Positions 43,414 to 52,489 of a stretch of DNA of 64,000 nt are shown in pieces (positions within the stretch are counted from its first letter, which is position 1; every line of letters begins with the position of its first letter). The notes beneath the pieces were generated by a model. That model worked only from the letters and a program-made list of their open reading frames with translations. It ran no database searches and was not told the origin of the DNA. The translations under genes and the position numbers were made by a program. The stretch covers positions 1 through 64,000 of the forward strand of contig DASVDR010000029.1 of the NCBI GenBank assembly GCA_036381015.1, given 5' to 3'. The stretch is from Gammaproteobacteria bacterium. Lineage in GTDB: Bacteria > Pseudomonadota > Gammaproteobacteria > Steroidobacterales > Rariloculaceae.

Positions 43414-45158
43414 TTGGATACCTCTCGTCCGGCTTTCATGGCTATGCGCCTTCTCGTGGCTCGCCGGCGGCGCGTGGCCTGCCCGCCCTTCTCGATCATC
43501 ATCGCGGCGAATTGGTCGGGCTCGATCGGGCGGCTGAAGTAGTGGCCCTGACCGTACTGGCAGTCGTTCCTGGTCAAGAACGACTCCTGTTGCTCCGACT
43601 CGATGCCCTCGGCCACGGCATCGAGCGAAAAGCGGTGCGCGATGGTCAAGATCGTGCTGCATATGAGCTGGGCGTCTTGGCTGGTATCGAGGTCCGAGAC
43701 GAACGAACGATCGATCTTGAGCACGTCGAGCGGAAACTGCCGCAGATCGCTCAGGGACGAATGGCCGGCGCCGAAGTAGTCGATCGCGAGCCTCACGCCG
43801 AGGTCCTTCAAGGCGTGCAGGCATTCTCGCGCGCCGTCGGCATCGTCCATCAACGAACGCTCGGTAAACTCGAGCTCGATGAGCTCGGGGTCTACGGAAT
43901 GAGATTCCAGCACATTGCGAACGACGTCGGGAAACCCGGGCTGCCGGAATTGAGCGGCGGCGACGTTTACCGCTACACGCGGCAGCGGCACGCCGGCGCC
44001 CTCCCAGCGCACGAGCTGCCGGCACACCTCCTCGATCGCCCAACGGCCCAACGGGATGATGTGCCCGCTCTCCTCGGCCACGTCGAGGAACGCGCTCGGG
44101 CCCACGCGCCCGTGCTTGGGGTGTTTCCAGCGCAGCAGAGCCTCCGCGGCCTCGATCCGGTGATCGGCAAGACGAAACTGCGGCTGGTACAGCAGCTCGA
44201 ACTGCTCTCGCTCGATCGCGACCTTGAGATCGGCCTCGAGCTGGCGACGGGCCAGAACGTCCTCGTGCATCCTGGGCGAGAAGAACCTCAACGTGTTCCG
44301 TCCTTGCCCCTTCGCCTCGTGCATTGCACTGCCGGCGCTATTGAGCAGCGCCGCCGGGTCCGTGCTGTCGAGCGGACATACCGCAATTCCTATGCTCGCC
44401 GTGAGGGAAACTTGTCGCCCGCCGACTTCGAATGGCTTCTGCAAAGCGTCGCCGAGATTGCGCGTCGCTGCCTCGACCTCGAGCGGACCTTGGACGTCCT
44501 CGAGTATGACGGCGAACTCGTGGCCGTCGACCCGGGCGACCAGGTCGCCTTCGCGAACACTTTCCTTGAGCCGCTGAACGACGGCGCGCACCAGCGCGTC
44601 GCCGGTTTGGCGGCCGAGCGTGTCGTTCGCCGTCTTTAACCCATCGACATCGAGCAGCAGCAGCGCCATCGTCCTGCGGCCGCGCAATGCACGCGTAGTC
44701 GCGTGCGCAAGCGCGTCACGCAGGTACTGTCGGTTTGGAATCAAGGTCAACCAGTCGAGACGTGCGAGGTAGTTGACCTTGATCTCCGCGCGCTTGCGCT
44801 CGATGGCGTAGCGGATAGCGCGCAGGATGATGCGGCCATCGCCCTCCCACTTTACGAGATAGTCCTGGACGCCGCGGTTGAGTATCTCGATAGCGAAATC
44901 CTCATCGTCCTGGCCGCTCAGCACCACGATGGGCACGAGCTCGTCGGATTCGTGGATTCTCTCCACGCACTCGACGCCGCGTCCGTCGGGAAGGTTGAGG
45001 TCGAGCAGGACGACGTCGAACCGCTCGTTGTCCAGCGCAGCCACCGCATCGCCAATCCGGCTCTTATGCGTTATGGTGACAGAATTGCTGTGTTGCGCGA
45101 GAGACAGGCGGAGGAATTCGGCGTCGTCGGAATCGTCCTCGACCAGTAATATCTTCAT
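43410..45158 (-). CDS. Response regulator with degenerate GGDEF and EAL domains
   Basis: A 582-residue protein: receiver (1-125; Asp8/Asp9, phospho-acceptor Asp53, Lys103), GGDEF (about 130-290) and EAL (about 305-560). The GGDEF signature loop is D211-G-H-E-F, losing the first Gly and the catalytic third-position Asp, so cyclase activity is doubtful. EAL keeps EALLRW, the NVAAAQF Asn, the LKIDRSF Lys and AEGIES Glu, but the metal motif DDFG reads DYFG (LAIDYFGAG). It may therefore be a weak phosphodiesterase or a c-di-GMP/GTP-binding effector. A GTG at 45170 is an alternative start. Coupled to the PAS kinase. Confidence 0.9.
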   Translation of the reverse strand: MKILLVEDDSDDAEFLRLSLAQHSNSVTITHKSRIGDAVAALDNERFDVVLLDLNLPDGRGVECVERIHESDELVPIVVLSGQDDEDFAIEILNRGVQDYLVKWEGDGRIILRAIRYAIERKRAEIKVNYLARLDWLTLIPNRQYLRDALAHATTRALRGRRTMALLLLDVDGLKTANDTLGRQTGDALVRAVVQRLKESVREGDLVARVDGHEFAVILEDVQGPLEVEAATRNLGDALQKPFEVGGRQVSLTASIGIAVCPLDSTDPAALLNSAGSAMHEAKGQGRNTLRFFSPRMHEDVLARRQLEADLKVAIEREQFELLYQPQFRLADHRIEAAEALLRWKHPKHGRVGPSAFLDVAEESGHIIPLGRWAIEEVCRQLVRWEGAGVPLPRVAVNVAAAQFRQPGFPDVVRNVLESHSVDPELIELEFTERSLMDDADGARECLHALKDLGVRLAIDYFGAGHSSLSDLRQFPLDVLKIDRSFVSDLDTSQDAQLICSTILTIAHRFSLDAVAEGIESEQQESFLTRNDCQYGQGHYFSRPIEPDQFAAMMIEKGGQATRRRRATRRRIAMKAGREVSK

Positions 45159-45296
45159 GTCCGCAGGCACTGGAGGTACGCTCCCGACGTCTCGCGACGG
45201 CCAAAAGCTAGCGGAAGGAGCGAAAGGCGATCAGTGCGCGGATCACAGTTCGCGGCCGTGCGAGACGTGTGGCGCTGTTCCCCGCGAGGTACGGTC

Positions 45297-45800
45297 ATGG
45301 TGCAAGGCTCTTGTTTGTGCGCGACGGTCCGTTACGCGGTGGAAGCGCCGTTCGAATCGATGCTTCACTGTCACTGCTCCATGTGCCGCAAGCACCATGG
45401 TGCAGCATTTGCAACATCCGTATCCGCTCCTTTCGCCGCGTTTCGTTGGTTGACGGGCGGGAGCGCGATCGAGCAGTACGCGTCTTCCGAGGAAGGCAAG
45501 CGGTCGTTCTGCCGTTACTGCGGCTCGGTCACTCCGTCGCTGTTGCCCGATTTCGACCTCGCGATCTGCCCCGCCGGGAACCTTGCGGAGGACACCGGCA
45601 TTCGTCCGCAAGCGCACATATTCGTCGGCTCGAAGGCGCCCTGGTGCACGATCGCCGATTCGCTGCCGCAGCATGAGGCAAACCCGCCCGAATTCGGCGG
45701 CGGCGAAGGCGTGCCGCGCCCGGCGGTTCACCCGCGGCCGGGGGTGACGGCGGTTGCCGGGTGCCGGCTCGGCTGCGACTGCTTCACAAAACCCGCATGA
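45297..45800 (+). CDS. GFA-family zinc protein with odd C-terminal tail
   Basis: A 167-residue GFA protein: GSCLCATVRYAVEAP, CHCSMCRKHHGAAFAT and SFCRYCGSVTPS. GAGGT precedes ATG 45297. After the usual end of the fold, the tail PRPAVHPRPGVTAVAGCRLG looks like a linker plus the beginning of a second GFA repeat that stops after CDCFTKPA. Double-GFA proteins exist, so the tail could be a truncated second domain. Fourth GFA-type gene in the window. Confidence 0.85.
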   Translation: MVQGSCLCATVRYAVEAPFESMLHCHCSMCRKHHGAAFATSVSAPFAAFRWLTGGSAIEQYASSEEGKRSFCRYCGSVTPSLLPDFDLAICPAGNLAEDTGIRPQAHIFVGSKAPWCTIADSLPQHEANPPEFGGGEGVPRPAVHPRPGVTAVAGCRLGCDCFTKPA

Positions 45801-45910
45801 ATTGCTTCCGGACGGGGACCGAGGACGCTATACAGCTCCTCGAGCGTCCGATGCACCTTCTCCGGTGCATCTGCGCCGTAGCGGCGGATGAGCAAAGCGG
45901 GGTCGATCAA

Positions 45911-46339
45911 GTGCACTTCAAGCTGAGCGGGTGGAAAGCAATTCTGGCGTTGGGGGCGCTTGGGGCGTTTGCTCTGATCCGTTTCAACTTGCAGAGCGCC
46001 GCGCTCGAGGCCGACGGAGTCGAGGAAATCAAGAGGTGGCTCGTGTCGGAAACCATGCGAAACTCACTACCGCGCATGCAAGACGCGGCGCGGGCCGGCA
46101 ATGGGCAATACCTGGAACGAGCGGCCGCGGATCTCGCGGAAGAGAACTTCGACGTCATCTCCGTGACCAGGCATGGGTTGGGAGACCGCATCGTCGCGCG
46201 TCTGGATTACAGATACAAAGGCGACCCGCCGCGCGGCGATACGAGTGTGCGCTATCTGCGAATGACCTACTCGCTCGCCACCGGGTGGCGGGTGCAATCG
46301 GAAACCACGAAGCTGAGCTATTACTTGGCGGCGTTCTGA
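45911..46339 (+). CDS. Membrane-anchored uncharacterised protein
   Basis: A 142-residue protein starting at GTG 45911 (VHFKLSGWKAILALGALGAF): one N-terminal transmembrane helix, then a soluble domain with a helical part (EEIKRWLVSETMRNSLPRM) and a beta-rich part (VISVTRHGLGDRIVARLDYRYKG, SVRYLRMTYSLATGWRVQSE). It is probably a periplasmic single-domain anchor protein. The frame opens further upstream (to 45761) but those residues overlap the GFA tail and look non-coding. Not recognised. Confidence 0.65.
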   Translation: MHFKLSGWKAILALGALGAFALIRFNLQSAALEADGVEEIKRWLVSETMRNSLPRMQDAARAGNGQYLERAAADLAEENFDVISVTRHGLGDRIVARLDYRYKGDPPRGDTSVRYLRMTYSLATGWRVQSETTKLSYYLAAF

Positions 46340-46412
46340 AGTATTCCCGGCCGGGCACCGACCAGGTGACCGACGAGCGCGTCCAGGCCGACGCAGCGAC
46401 TGCGTTCGAGCA

Positions 46413-48107
46413 CTAGAGGTCCGCGAGCGTCAGAGTCGTCGTCGCGTCGCGCCACGCCTCCTCGAACTGGTTCTCCACGAGCTGCGCCTCGCTCGCGCGC
46501 TCTTGCGCGCGTAACGCTTGCGAGAGGCCGAACAGCAGCCGCCCGTCGCGCGGCCGTGTCTCGATCGCTTCGCGAAACACTTTCTCCGCCTCGACGGCTT
46601 GCCCGGCCCGCAGCAGCGCCGCCGCGAGGCTCTGGCGTATCGGGTAAAACCACGGCGGCGGCTCGTCGTACTGGAGCGCGGCTTCGGCCGAGACGGCGCG
46701 CCGCCACGCCTCGATCTCCGCGGCCGAGTCGCCGCGTGCGCCCGCGAGCTGCGCGTCGAGCGTCGCGGCCGCGAGCGCCAGCAGATCGGCCGCCTTGTTG
46801 TTCCCGAGATACTGCGACTCCGGCGCTATGCGATCGCGCTCCCGCTCGAAACGCCGCTGCTCGGCCGCGGCCTCGCGGACATTCCCGTTGCCCGCGTAGG
46901 CCATTGCGCGCGCGTATCGCCAGAACGCGTGGCTGAGCGGACGCTGCTCATCTGGCTCCGGCTCGGCGAGGATCACGTCCCAGCGATGGAAGCGCAGGTC
47001 GACCATTAGCGGATAGAGGCGAAACCCTTCGAGCATCTGCATTTCGACATCGCCGTCGCCGACGTTCGCGACCATATCGAGCGCCGCTTGCCGCGCTTCC
47101 TCGTACCGGCCTTGCTGCGCGCGCGCGTAGGCGATGAAGTGCAGGTTGTGCGTCCAGTACATCAGTGGATAGATGCCCGTCGCGTCCGTGCGCTCGACGA
47201 ACGTCTTGTCGGCGGCCGCGGCGTAGACGTTGGTGGCGGCGGCGAGCTCGTAGTCACCGGTCTGCAGGAAGATGTGCCCCGGCATGTGCACGAGGTGGCC
47301 TGCGCCCGGTACGAGCGTCATGAGCCGCATCGCGCTCGGGATCGCGCGCTCGAGGTTGCGCGACGCCTCCACGGCGTGGATGTAGAAGTGATTCGCGCCC
47401 GGATGGTTGGGGTTGCGCTTCAGGACGGACTCGAGCACGGCGACTAGCTCGAGCGTTCCGGGCGCGGGCTCGCCTTCGGGCGTCCACAGCTGCCACGGGC
47501 GAAGCATCATGAGGCTCTCCGCGAACATCGTGGCGGCGTCGAGATCGTCGGGGTAGCGCGCGACCATCTCGCGCATTGCGTCGCTATACTCGCGGTGGAA
47601 CGCGAGCCAATCGCTGTTCGGGTCCGGCGACGGATAGCGCTTCGCGAGCGCGGCGATGTAAGCCTTCTCGAGATCGCTGGCCCCGGCGGCGCGCTGCTCG
47701 GCGCTCTGCACGGCTTCGTACGTCGCGCGGGCGCGCGCTTCGTCGACCGCCGTGTCGTTGTAATTGGGGCCGATCGAAAGGGCGAGCCCCCAGTACGGCA
47801 TCGCGGCCTGCGGATCGAGCTCGGCCGCGCGGCGGAAATAGCGCGCCGCCTCGTCGTGATTGAAGCCGTAGAGCAACCCGATGCCCTGATCGAAGTAGGC
47901 TTGGGCCTCGGGGTTGGCCGTCGTGATCGGAAAGTGATAGTCGCCGAGGCCTGGATAGAGCTCGGTGGCGGCCGGCGGCAACGGTGAGTCGTGCCCGGCA
48001 TGCTGTGCCGGCGCGCTCGGGGCTTGGCCCAGAACCGTCAAAAGGCCCGCGCACCACGCGAGCGGACGCGAGGCACGCCGGAACGGAAGATCGTGAAGCG
48101 CTCGCAT
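46413..48107 (-). CDS. Secreted tetratricopeptide-repeat protein
   Basis: A 564-residue exported protein. A signal peptide (LAWCAGLLTVLGQAPSAPAQ) precedes TPR-like helical pairs, clearest at YFDQGIGLLYGFNHDEAARYFRRAAELDP (about 70-98, quoted by its parts GFNHDEAARYF and AAELDP), the middle HAVEASRNLERAIPSAMRL and the end AAALLRAGQAVEAEKVFREA. The motifs MPGHIFLQTGDY and YWTHNLHF match a conserved group of large periplasmic TPR proteins. Role unknown. The 471 bp upstream to the next permease start hold no convincing gene. Confidence 0.85.
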   Translation of the reverse strand: MRALHDLPFRRASRPLAWCAGLLTVLGQAPSAPAQHAGHDSPLPPAATELYPGLGDYHFPITTANPEAQAYFDQGIGLLYGFNHDEAARYFRRAAELDPQAAMPYWGLALSIGPNYNDTAVDEARARATYEAVQSAEQRAAGASDLEKAYIAALAKRYPSPDPNSDWLAFHREYSDAMREMVARYPDDLDAATMFAESLMMLRPWQLWTPEGEPAPGTLELVAVLESVLKRNPNHPGANHFYIHAVEASRNLERAIPSAMRLMTLVPGAGHLVHMPGHIFLQTGDYELAAATNVYAAAADKTFVERTDATGIYPLMYWTHNLHFIAYARAQQGRYEEARQAALDMVANVGDGDVEMQMLEGFRLYPLMVDLRFHRWDVILAEPEPDEQRPLSHAFWRYARAMAYAGNGNVREAAAEQRRFERERDRIAPESQYLGNNKAADLLALAAATLDAQLAGARGDSAAEIEAWRRAVSAEAALQYDEPPPWFYPIRQSLAAALLRAGQAVEAEKVFREAIETRPRDGRLLFGLSQALRAQERASEAQLVENQFEEAWRDATTTLTLADL

Positions 48108-48578
48108 GGCAAGGCTCCCCCTGGCTTTTATCGAGGGGGATCATTTTGCCCTCCGCCGCAGCGTCGCGACTTTGCCGAGACACCGGCTTCCTTGCTCGCG
48201 AGACCGCCTCGGGCACGACGCGACGCTACGAAGCGCCGGGCCCGCGAGGCGAGCGGGCGAGAGCGGCTACTCTTCCCGCAGCGTGCGCATCTTCATCGGG
48301 CACACTCCTCCCGGCAGCCCTGTCCCGGAACGTGGATGCTCCATCGTGAGCAACGAGCATGCCAATGCGGAAATCGGCGCCAACGGCTTGATTCGAGTGA
48401 AAAGTCGGCCCGCTCGCGGCGCGGCGGCATCATACTGCGCGTCCCACAAACACCACACTCGTCCTGCGTCCGGGACGCGACCTCCTCGTGCTTGTAACCA
48501 GCGTCTCCGCATTTACGTCTTATGAGTGGGATAGAATCACCGGTCCGATCCTGGCCCGTAGCGATAAGGGGGGCAGGG

Positions 48579-51095
48579 GTGCGCTCATGGCTCGCTGAGT
48601 TCCGCCGGGATTTCCGCTGGGGATTGAAACTGCTCCGGAAGAGCCCCGGCTTCACGGTGGCCGCGGTGCTGACGCTGGCGCTCGGCATCGGCGCCACCAG
48701 CGCGATCTTTACCGTCTTGCATTCGATCGTCCTGCGGCCCTTACCGTTTCCCAACCCCGAGCAACTCGTCTGGATCCAGGAAGTGAATCAGCGGGACGGA
48801 CGTATCCGCCCGCCCGCCGTCGAGGTCCACGAAGCCTGGCGCGAACAGAGCCGAACGCTGACCAGCGTCGGCCCGGGCATCACCGGCGGTGTCGACATGT
48901 CCGTTTCCGGCCCGACCGGCGCGACGCGGATCAGCCTCGGCGGCATCTCGTTGAGCACGCTGTCCGTATTGGGCGTCGAGCCGGTCGTCGGCCGGTGGTA
49001 TCGCCTGGACGAGGCCACGGTCGAGGGAGACACGGCGGAGACGCTCGTCATCAGCTACGGCCTCTGGCAGAGCTACTTCGGCGGGGACCCCGACGTCGTG
49101 GGTAAGACGATCCCCGGGTGGGACGCCGCGTGGGGCCGGATCATCATCGGCGTCATGCCGCCCGATTTCTGGGTCCATCCGTCGATGGCGGATGTCGAGG
49201 GCTGGTTTGCGTTCAATGTCGCTCGGATACCGGGGGCGCGGGCGCAGACGATCGCCCGTCTCGCTCCGGGCGTCGACTATGACCAGGCCGAGGCGGAGCT
49301 CGGCACGATCGCCCGCCGCGTCGAGGCCTCTCTGCCGGGCGCCACGGACGCCGACGACTGGCGCATCGAGCTCGAGCCGCTTCACGAAGTGTTCACGTCC
49401 GAGTACAAGGCAACGCTGTACCTGCTGCTCGGCGCCGTCGGTTTCGTTCTCCTGATCGCCGCCGTGAACGTGGCGAATCTTCAGTTGAGCCGGAGCGTGA
49501 CGCGGCAGTCGGAAATGGCGACACGCGCGGCTCTCGGAGCGGGCCGCTGGCGCCTGATCCGACAGCTCGTGACCGAGAACGTCCTGCTGGCGCTCGTCGG
49601 CGGCGTCCTGGGAATCGCGGTGGCCTATGTGGGCGTCTGGGTGTTCGTCACGCTGGCGCCCGGGTTCTATCCCCCGACCGAGGACATCGCGATTCGCCCG
49701 GCCGTTCTGCTCTTTGCGTTCGGCGTCTCGGTGCTGACGGGTATCGTAGCGGGACTGGTCCCGGCGTTCCGGGTCTCGCGCCCCGATTTGCAGGATGCGC
49801 TCAAGCAGACGCCGCGCGGAGGCTCGAGCGGCATCCGCCAGGGCCTCCGCCGCGGGCTGGTCATCATGGAGGTCGCCCTGGCGCTGGTCCTGCTCGTCGG
49901 CGCGGGCCTCATGATCAACAGCTACGCGCGCGTGATGCGGGTCGACATGGGGTTCAGACCGGACGACCTCCTCACGATGGAAATCAATCTCTCCGGCCTC
50001 GAGCGATACCGGACACGACACAATGTGGCGCACTTCAGCGTCACGCCGCAGGCGGCGATTTTCTTCGGCGAGGTCATGGACCGGGTGAGGGCGCTGCCCG
50101 GGGTTCGCTCGGTCGGTTTGACGTCGGGATTGCCGCCCAGGCTGTCGGGGAATTTGCCGTTCCGCATCGTCGGCGAGTCGGGCGATGCCGGTGACAATGA
50201 CCGCTTCGCGCAGTATCACGAGGTCAGCGAGGACTATTTCGAGGCGATGGGCATCGAGTTGGTCCGGGGGCGCGTGTTCACACCGGCGGACAACGAAGCG
50301 GCGGCCGGGGTCGTCGTCATCAACGAAACGCTGGCCCGGCAGTTTTTCGGCAACACCGATCCGCTGGGTCAGATCGTCGAGGTTCGCATCAACCAGGGGA
50401 ACCCGGAACTGGCGGACGACCGGCCGCGCGAGATCGTGGGTATCGTCTCCGATACGCGGATACGCCCGCAGGACGACCCCATGCCGATGATGTACGTGCC
50501 CTACCGTCAGCATCTCTGGGACTACGCCGGCACCGGCCCGTTCTACATTCATGCGCGAAAGGACTTCGCCATTCGGACCGACGGCGTCGATCCGATGGCT
50601 CTGGCGAACGCGGTCGGTCAGGCCGTGGCGGACGCAGACTCCTCCGTCGCCGTCGACAACGTGATGCCGATGCGCGAGCGCCTGTCGCAGTCGGCGGCGA
50701 ACGAACGATTCTGGCTGCGCTTGCTGGGACTGTTCGCCGGGCTGGCCGTTTTCCTCGCGGCCGTCGGAATCTACGGCGTGATCTCCTACGCCGTGGAACA
50801 GCGCGCCCACGAGTTCGGGATACGAACGGCGCTCGGCGCCGGGCCGCGGGACATCGTCCGGCTGGTCGTCCGGGAAGGCCTCCTCGTCACCGCGATCGGG
50901 ATCGTCATCGGCATCGGCGCCGCTTTCGCGTTGACTCGGCTGATCGCCAACCAGCTTTACGGCGTGACGCCGATGGACCCGCTGACGATAACGACGGTGG
51001 CGCTCGTGCTGACGGCGGTGGCCATGCTCGCCTGCGTGGTTCCCGCCCGGCACGCCTCGAAGGTGGATTCGCTCAGGGCGCTGCGCGTCGAGTAG
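48579..51095 (+). CDS. Orphan MacB/FtsX-type permease (ADOP-like)
   Basis: An 838-residue duplicated permease: N-terminal FRWGLKLLRKSPGFTVAAVL and ALGIGATSAIFTVLHSIVL, MacB-PCD domain, FtsX block one (LLLGAVGFVLLIAAVNVANL), a second periplasmic domain, and FtsX block two ending ARHASKVDSLRALRVE. The GTG at 48579 is preferred because AAGGGGGG (48566-48573) precedes it and a TAGAAT box at 48532 would place transcription start between it and the earlier ATG at 48522. No ATPase nearby. Substrate unknown. Confidence 0.87.
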   Translation: MRSWLAEFRRDFRWGLKLLRKSPGFTVAAVLTLALGIGATSAIFTVLHSIVLRPLPFPNPEQLVWIQEVNQRDGRIRPPAVEVHEAWREQSRTLTSVGPGITGGVDMSVSGPTGATRISLGGISLSTLSVLGVEPVVGRWYRLDEATVEGDTAETLVISYGLWQSYFGGDPDVVGKTIPGWDAAWGRIIIGVMPPDFWVHPSMADVEGWFAFNVARIPGARAQTIARLAPGVDYDQAEAELGTIARRVEASLPGATDADDWRIELEPLHEVFTSEYKATLYLLLGAVGFVLLIAAVNVANLQLSRSVTRQSEMATRAALGAGRWRLIRQLVTENVLLALVGGVLGIAVAYVGVWVFVTLAPGFYPPTEDIAIRPAVLLFAFGVSVLTGIVAGLVPAFRVSRPDLQDALKQTPRGGSSGIRQGLRRGLVIMEVALALVLLVGAGLMINSYARVMRVDMGFRPDDLLTMEINLSGLERYRTRHNVAHFSVTPQAAIFFGEVMDRVRALPGVRSVGLTSGLPPRLSGNLPFRIVGESGDAGDNDRFAQYHEVSEDYFEAMGIELVRGRVFTPADNEAAAGVVVINETLARQFFGNTDPLGQIVEVRINQGNPELADDRPREIVGIVSDTRIRPQDDPMPMMYVPYRQHLWDYAGTGPFYIHARKDFAIRTDGVDPMALANAVGQAVADADSSVAVDNVMPMRERLSQSAANERFWLRLLGLFAGLAVFLAAVGIYGVISYAVEQRAHEFGIRTALGAGPRDIVRLVVREGLLVTAIGIVIGIGAAFALTRLIANQLYGVTPMDPLTITTVALVLTAVAMLACVVPARHASKVDSLRALRVE

Positions 51096-51167
51096 CCGTA
51101 ATCGGGCGGTCGCGATGCTCCGAGCCGAGAGCGCAATGCCGGCGGGGCACGCTGCGCCGAACGGCGC

Positions 51168-51536
51168 TCACTTCGCGTTGCTGTAGTCGTACCACACGGC
51201 CTCGATATTGTTGCCGTCCGCGTCGAGCACGAAAGCCGCATAGTAGCCGGGCCAATAGTCGCGGTACCCGGGTGCGCCGTTGTCCTTGCCGCCCGCGGCG
51301 AGCGCAGCTTGATGGAACGCCTCGACCTGCTGGCGGTCGCTCGCTTCGAAGGCGACGTGAGTGGGGACGACGGTCTCTTCCTTCGTGATCCAGAAGTCCG
51401 TGTTCTTGCCGTCGTTGAATCCGGCCGACTCGCCGAATTCCATGTTGTTGCGGTAGCCGAGCGGCGCCAGTGCCCGGACGTAGAACTCCTTCGACCGGGC
51501 GTAGTCGCTGACCGGCAGCGTAGTGTGGGCGATCAT
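51168..51536 (-). CDS. VOC-family (glyoxalase-like) protein
   Basis: A 122-residue single VOC module: HTTLPVSDYARSKEFYVRALAPLGY, then VAFEASDRQQVEAFHQAALAAGG and GYYAAFVLDADGNNIEAVWYD. The metal-site positions look like His4 and the Glu of NIEAVW. It starts at ATG 51536 with AGGAG upstream. A dimer is expected. Substrate not inferable. A 14-bp palindrome lies 92 bp upstream, between it and the divergent small membrane protein. Confidence 0.9.
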   Translation of the reverse strand: MIAHTTLPVSDYARSKEFYVRALAPLGYRNNMEFGESAGFNDGKNTDFWITKEETVVPTHVAFEASDRQQVEAFHQAALAAGGKDNGAPGYRDYWPGYYAAFVLDADGNNIEAVWYDYSNAK

Positions 51537-51627
51537 TGCGATGCTCCTCCGAACGAGCCCGTCCTTCGGGATCGGCGCAGCATCAAACGTGCCAATTCGA
51601 ACCCGTTGCGCGCATGGTCTTTGCGCA

Positions 51628-51641
51628 GTAAAGTACTTTAC
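51628..51641. promoter_or_regulatory. Perfect 14-bp palindrome GTAAAGTACTTTAC
   Basis: An A/T-rich perfect dyad in GC-rich DNA between the divergent VOC gene (start 51536) and small membrane protein gene (start 51690). It looks like the operator of a dimeric regulator such as MarR, ArsR or HxlR type, none of which is adjacent. Confidence 0.5.
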
Positions 51642-51689
51642 CATACGCCGGGCCACGGCGTTCTGACGACTTCCGCCCGGGAGACCCTC

Positions 51690-51869
51690 ATGAAATCCAC
51701 TGCCGCCGGCCTTTTCACCGCTCTCGCCGTTGCCGGGGTGGCCGCTCTCGGCGGGGCCTTGATCGTTTATTCCGAGCTCGACGACGCGCCCGGCGGCGTG
51801 CTGATCGGCCTCCTGCTCGTTGTCGGAGCGGCGGCGCTCGGGATGAGGGCGGCCCGGTGGAGGGGATAG
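51690..51869 (+). CDS. Small two-helix membrane protein, 59 residues
   Basis: ATG 51690 after GGGAGA. Hydrophobic helices AAGLFTALAVAGVAALGGALIV (about residues 5-26, one span) and GVLIGLLLVVGAAALGM, separated by YSELDDAPG, with a basic end RAARWRG. It is probably an inner-membrane protein. No family recognised. Confidence 0.65.
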   Translation: MKSTAAGLFTALAVAGVAALGGALIVYSELDDAPGGVLIGLLLVVGAAALGMRAARWRG

Positions 51870-51909
51870 AGCTTCACGGGCGCGGCGGGGGGGCCGCTCG
51901 ATCAGTGAA

Positions 51910-52182
51910 TCAGTAGCCGACGGTCAAGTTGTCGGGATAACAGTAGAGCCAGCGCTCACCGGGCTCCGCGGAAGCGACGACCGGGTGCCCGGTCGCTTGC
52001 GCATGCCGCGTGGCATGGCGGTTGATCGAGCTGTCGCAACAATGCGTGTGCCCGCAAGTCTGGCACGTCCGCAGGTGAACCCAGCTGTCTCCCGTCTTCA
52101 CGCATTCGTCGCACTGATGACGCTGCTTCCGTTTGACGGTTTCGATCTCGTTCAGATGACTACATATCGATGCCGGTGACAT
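51910..52182 (-). CDS. UBP-type zinc-finger protein
   Basis: A 90-residue protein made of a ZnF-UBP domain: CSHLNEI, CDECVKTGDSWVHLRTCQTCG, HTHCCDSSINRHATRHAQATGHPV and the aromatic end RWLYCYPDN. The Cys/His set fits three zinc ions. In eukaryotes the fold binds ubiquitin C-termini; bacterial stand-alone copies are widespread and of unknown role, sometimes near redox genes. It lies 19 bp upstream of no obvious partner and just downstream of the lipoprotein gene. Confidence 0.9.
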   Translation of the reverse strand: MSPASICSHLNEIETVKRKQRHQCDECVKTGDSWVHLRTCQTCGHTHCCDSSINRHATRHAQATGHPVVASAEPGERWLYCYPDNLTVGY

Positions 52183-52201
52183 GGCGCGTGCTCCTGCAGC
52201 G

Positions 52202-52489
52202 TTACTGCGCCTCGATCCTCCCCACCACTCGAGTCTGCACCGGATATCCGTCGAGGGTCTCGGGGAGGCTCTCGCGTGTTTCCGGCCCTTCGCGTTCCAC
52301 TCCGACGACGATCACGGGGCGGCCGTCGCTGTCGCGCCCGATGCCGACGGAAACGACGCCGGGCGTGGCCATGAGCCGCGCTTCGTGCCTTGCCTTGACG
52401 TCTTGAATCGAAGCTTGCACTGGTGACTCCTCGCCGCAAGCCGTGGCGGACATCATCACGATCAACGTTAAGGCCGCTATTCGAACCAT
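52202..52489 (-). CDS. Lipoprotein resembling the N-terminal domain of the adjacent protease
   Basis: A 95-residue protein with lipobox-like SATACGEE after a hydrophobic signal (Cys18 is the likely lipidation site). The mature part has GVVSVGIGRDSDGRPVIVVG and ends LDGYPVQTRVVGRIEAQ. The same pattern occurs at the start of the upstream protease: VVAAGVGFKVTGG ... FDGIPTDVVQTGRIRAQ. The two frames overlap by 13 bp, so they are co-translated. It may be a membrane-anchored copy of the protease's N-domain, for example an inhibitor or scaffold. That is inference. Confidence 0.75.
   Translation of the reverse strand: MVRIAALTLIVMMSATACGEESPVQASIQDVKARHEARLMATPGVVSVGIGRDSDGRPVIVVGVEREGPETRESLPETLDGYPVQTRVVGRIEAQ

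Noticed and set aside
45728-45916. Antisense 62-residue ORF (LLIRRYGADAPEKVHRTLEE)
   Set aside because: It reads protein-like but overlaps the GFA 3' end and the start of the next gene, with no ribosome site; support is too weak for a gene call.
48267-48512. Minus-strand ORF of 81 codons in the gap before the third orphan permease
   Set aside because: Arg/Pro-rich composition without hydrophobic core or ribosome site; the gap more likely holds promoter DNA only.
48741-51053. Very long antisense open frame (about 770 codons) over the orphan permease
   Set aside because: The sense frame has full FtsX/MacB domain structure; the antisense product is charged, low-complexity and matches no domain, as expected in GC-rich DNA.
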